Assembly: GCA_001704765.1 (NCBI GenBank)
Contig: MBFK01000136.1
Coordinates: forward strand, 62,001 to 126,000
DNA length: 64,000 bases
Reading direction: 5' to 3'
Origin: Sinorhizobium shofinae
GTDB lineage: Bacteria > Pseudomonadota > Alphaproteobacteria > Rhizobiales > Rhizobiaceae
Shown: positions 63,863 through 64,000 of the stretch, piece after piece
Numbering within the stretch: the stretch's first letter is position 1
How the letters are laid out: each line of letters begins with the position of its first letter
Position numbers and translations under genes: made by a program
The notes under the pieces: model-generated
The model's input: the letters and a program-made list of their open reading frames with translations, nothing else
Databases searched by the model: none
Told to the model about the DNA's origin: nothing

Positions 63863-64000
63863 ATGACAGAAACCGATCTCCGCCAGAGCCAGCCGCCGGC
63901 ACAGCAGAGCCTTGAATGGCACGCGGGCGATATGCCCTATTCGGTGGAATTTGGCGATCACTTTTATTGCCGCACCGATGGCCGGCTGGAATGCGGCCAT
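63863..64000 (+). CDS. mnmD: tRNA U34 methyltransferase MnmD (cut by window edge)
   Basis: Only 46 residues are visible, and the frame runs past the window. They include LEWHAGDMPYSVEFGDHFYC followed by R, the N-terminal start of the MnmC/MnmD methyltransferase domain (the usual W...G.P.S..F.D.Y). It methylates nm5U34 in tRNA anticodons with SAM. It is divergent from the FAD oxidoreductase gene. Confidence 0.78.
   Translation, partial: MTETDLRQSQPPAQQSLEWHAGDMPYSVEFGDHFYCRTDGRLECGH

Overview
The window is GC-rich alphaproteobacterial DNA from a rhizobium of the genus Sinorhizobium (Ensifer). The evidence is the fused trpE(G) gene with a Trp-codon leader peptide, a ShmR-like haem receptor, choXWV, an intact nolR, a 420-residue BacA carrying every residue known to matter in S. 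meliloti BacA, and copies of the Rhizobium intergenic mosaic elements (RIME and the GC-rich 'ABC' palindromes). In S. meliloti 1021, trpE(G), the haem receptor and choXWV lie on the chromosome, while der/engA, bacA, glpK and bdhA lie on pSymB. Here both sets lie on one continuous segment. This is the ancestral arrangement described for S. fredii-type genomes and argues against S. meliloti itself.

Layout. 1-3.7 kb: a NUDIX hydrolase cut by the window edge, a metallophosphoesterase, a TPR protein and an ECF sigma/anti-sigma pair. 3.8-10 kb: leuA with a Leu-rich leader ORF, clpP, a HupE-type permease, an arginase-fold protein with an altered metal site, queF and a CDF metal exporter. 10-15 kb: trpE(G) with its attenuator, and the haem receptor with a RirA-type iron box on its promoter. 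15-19 kb: an extensin-like M15-type protein, a hotdog thioesterase, a DUF1993 protein and fhs. 19-26 kb: a five-gene co-directional cluster of uncharacterised proteins (coiled-coil protein, unknown, AAA+ ATPase, unknown, DUF2333 membrane protein), interrupted by a 243-bp element with 23-bp inverted ends. This is the best candidate for an undescribed system. 26-31 kb: a frameshifted cytochrome c gene, tdk, and choXWV for choline uptake with a RIME repeat between choX and choW. 31-35 kb: a HugZ-like protein, nolR with an exact NolR box in its promoter, a class III aminotransferase and adenine deaminase. 35-49 kb: a GH13 alpha-glucosidase divergent from a KDG-kinase-like gene, der, a TPR membrane protein, NnrU, a polysaccharide deacetylase, bacA, an MFS transporter, map, a luciferase-like monooxygenase and glpK.

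49-62 kb is a purine-catabolism region: bdhA-xdhA-xdhB, a LysR regulator, puuD (membrane urate oxidase with a cytochrome c domain), guaD, lldD, and the opposing uraH-allA-uraD-puuE operon. Together with adenine deaminase these genes take adenine and guanine through xanthine, urate, 5-hydroxyisourate, OHCU and allantoin to allantoate. xdhC and allantoicase are not in the window. The right end holds a DUF1045 protein with a degraded 2H motif and a split MnmC pair: an FAD oxidoreductase divergent from mnmD, which is cut by the window edge.

No rRNA, tRNA or CRISPR array was seen. Six GC-rich ABC palindromic elements, three RIME copies and one half RIME lie in the intergenic spaces.
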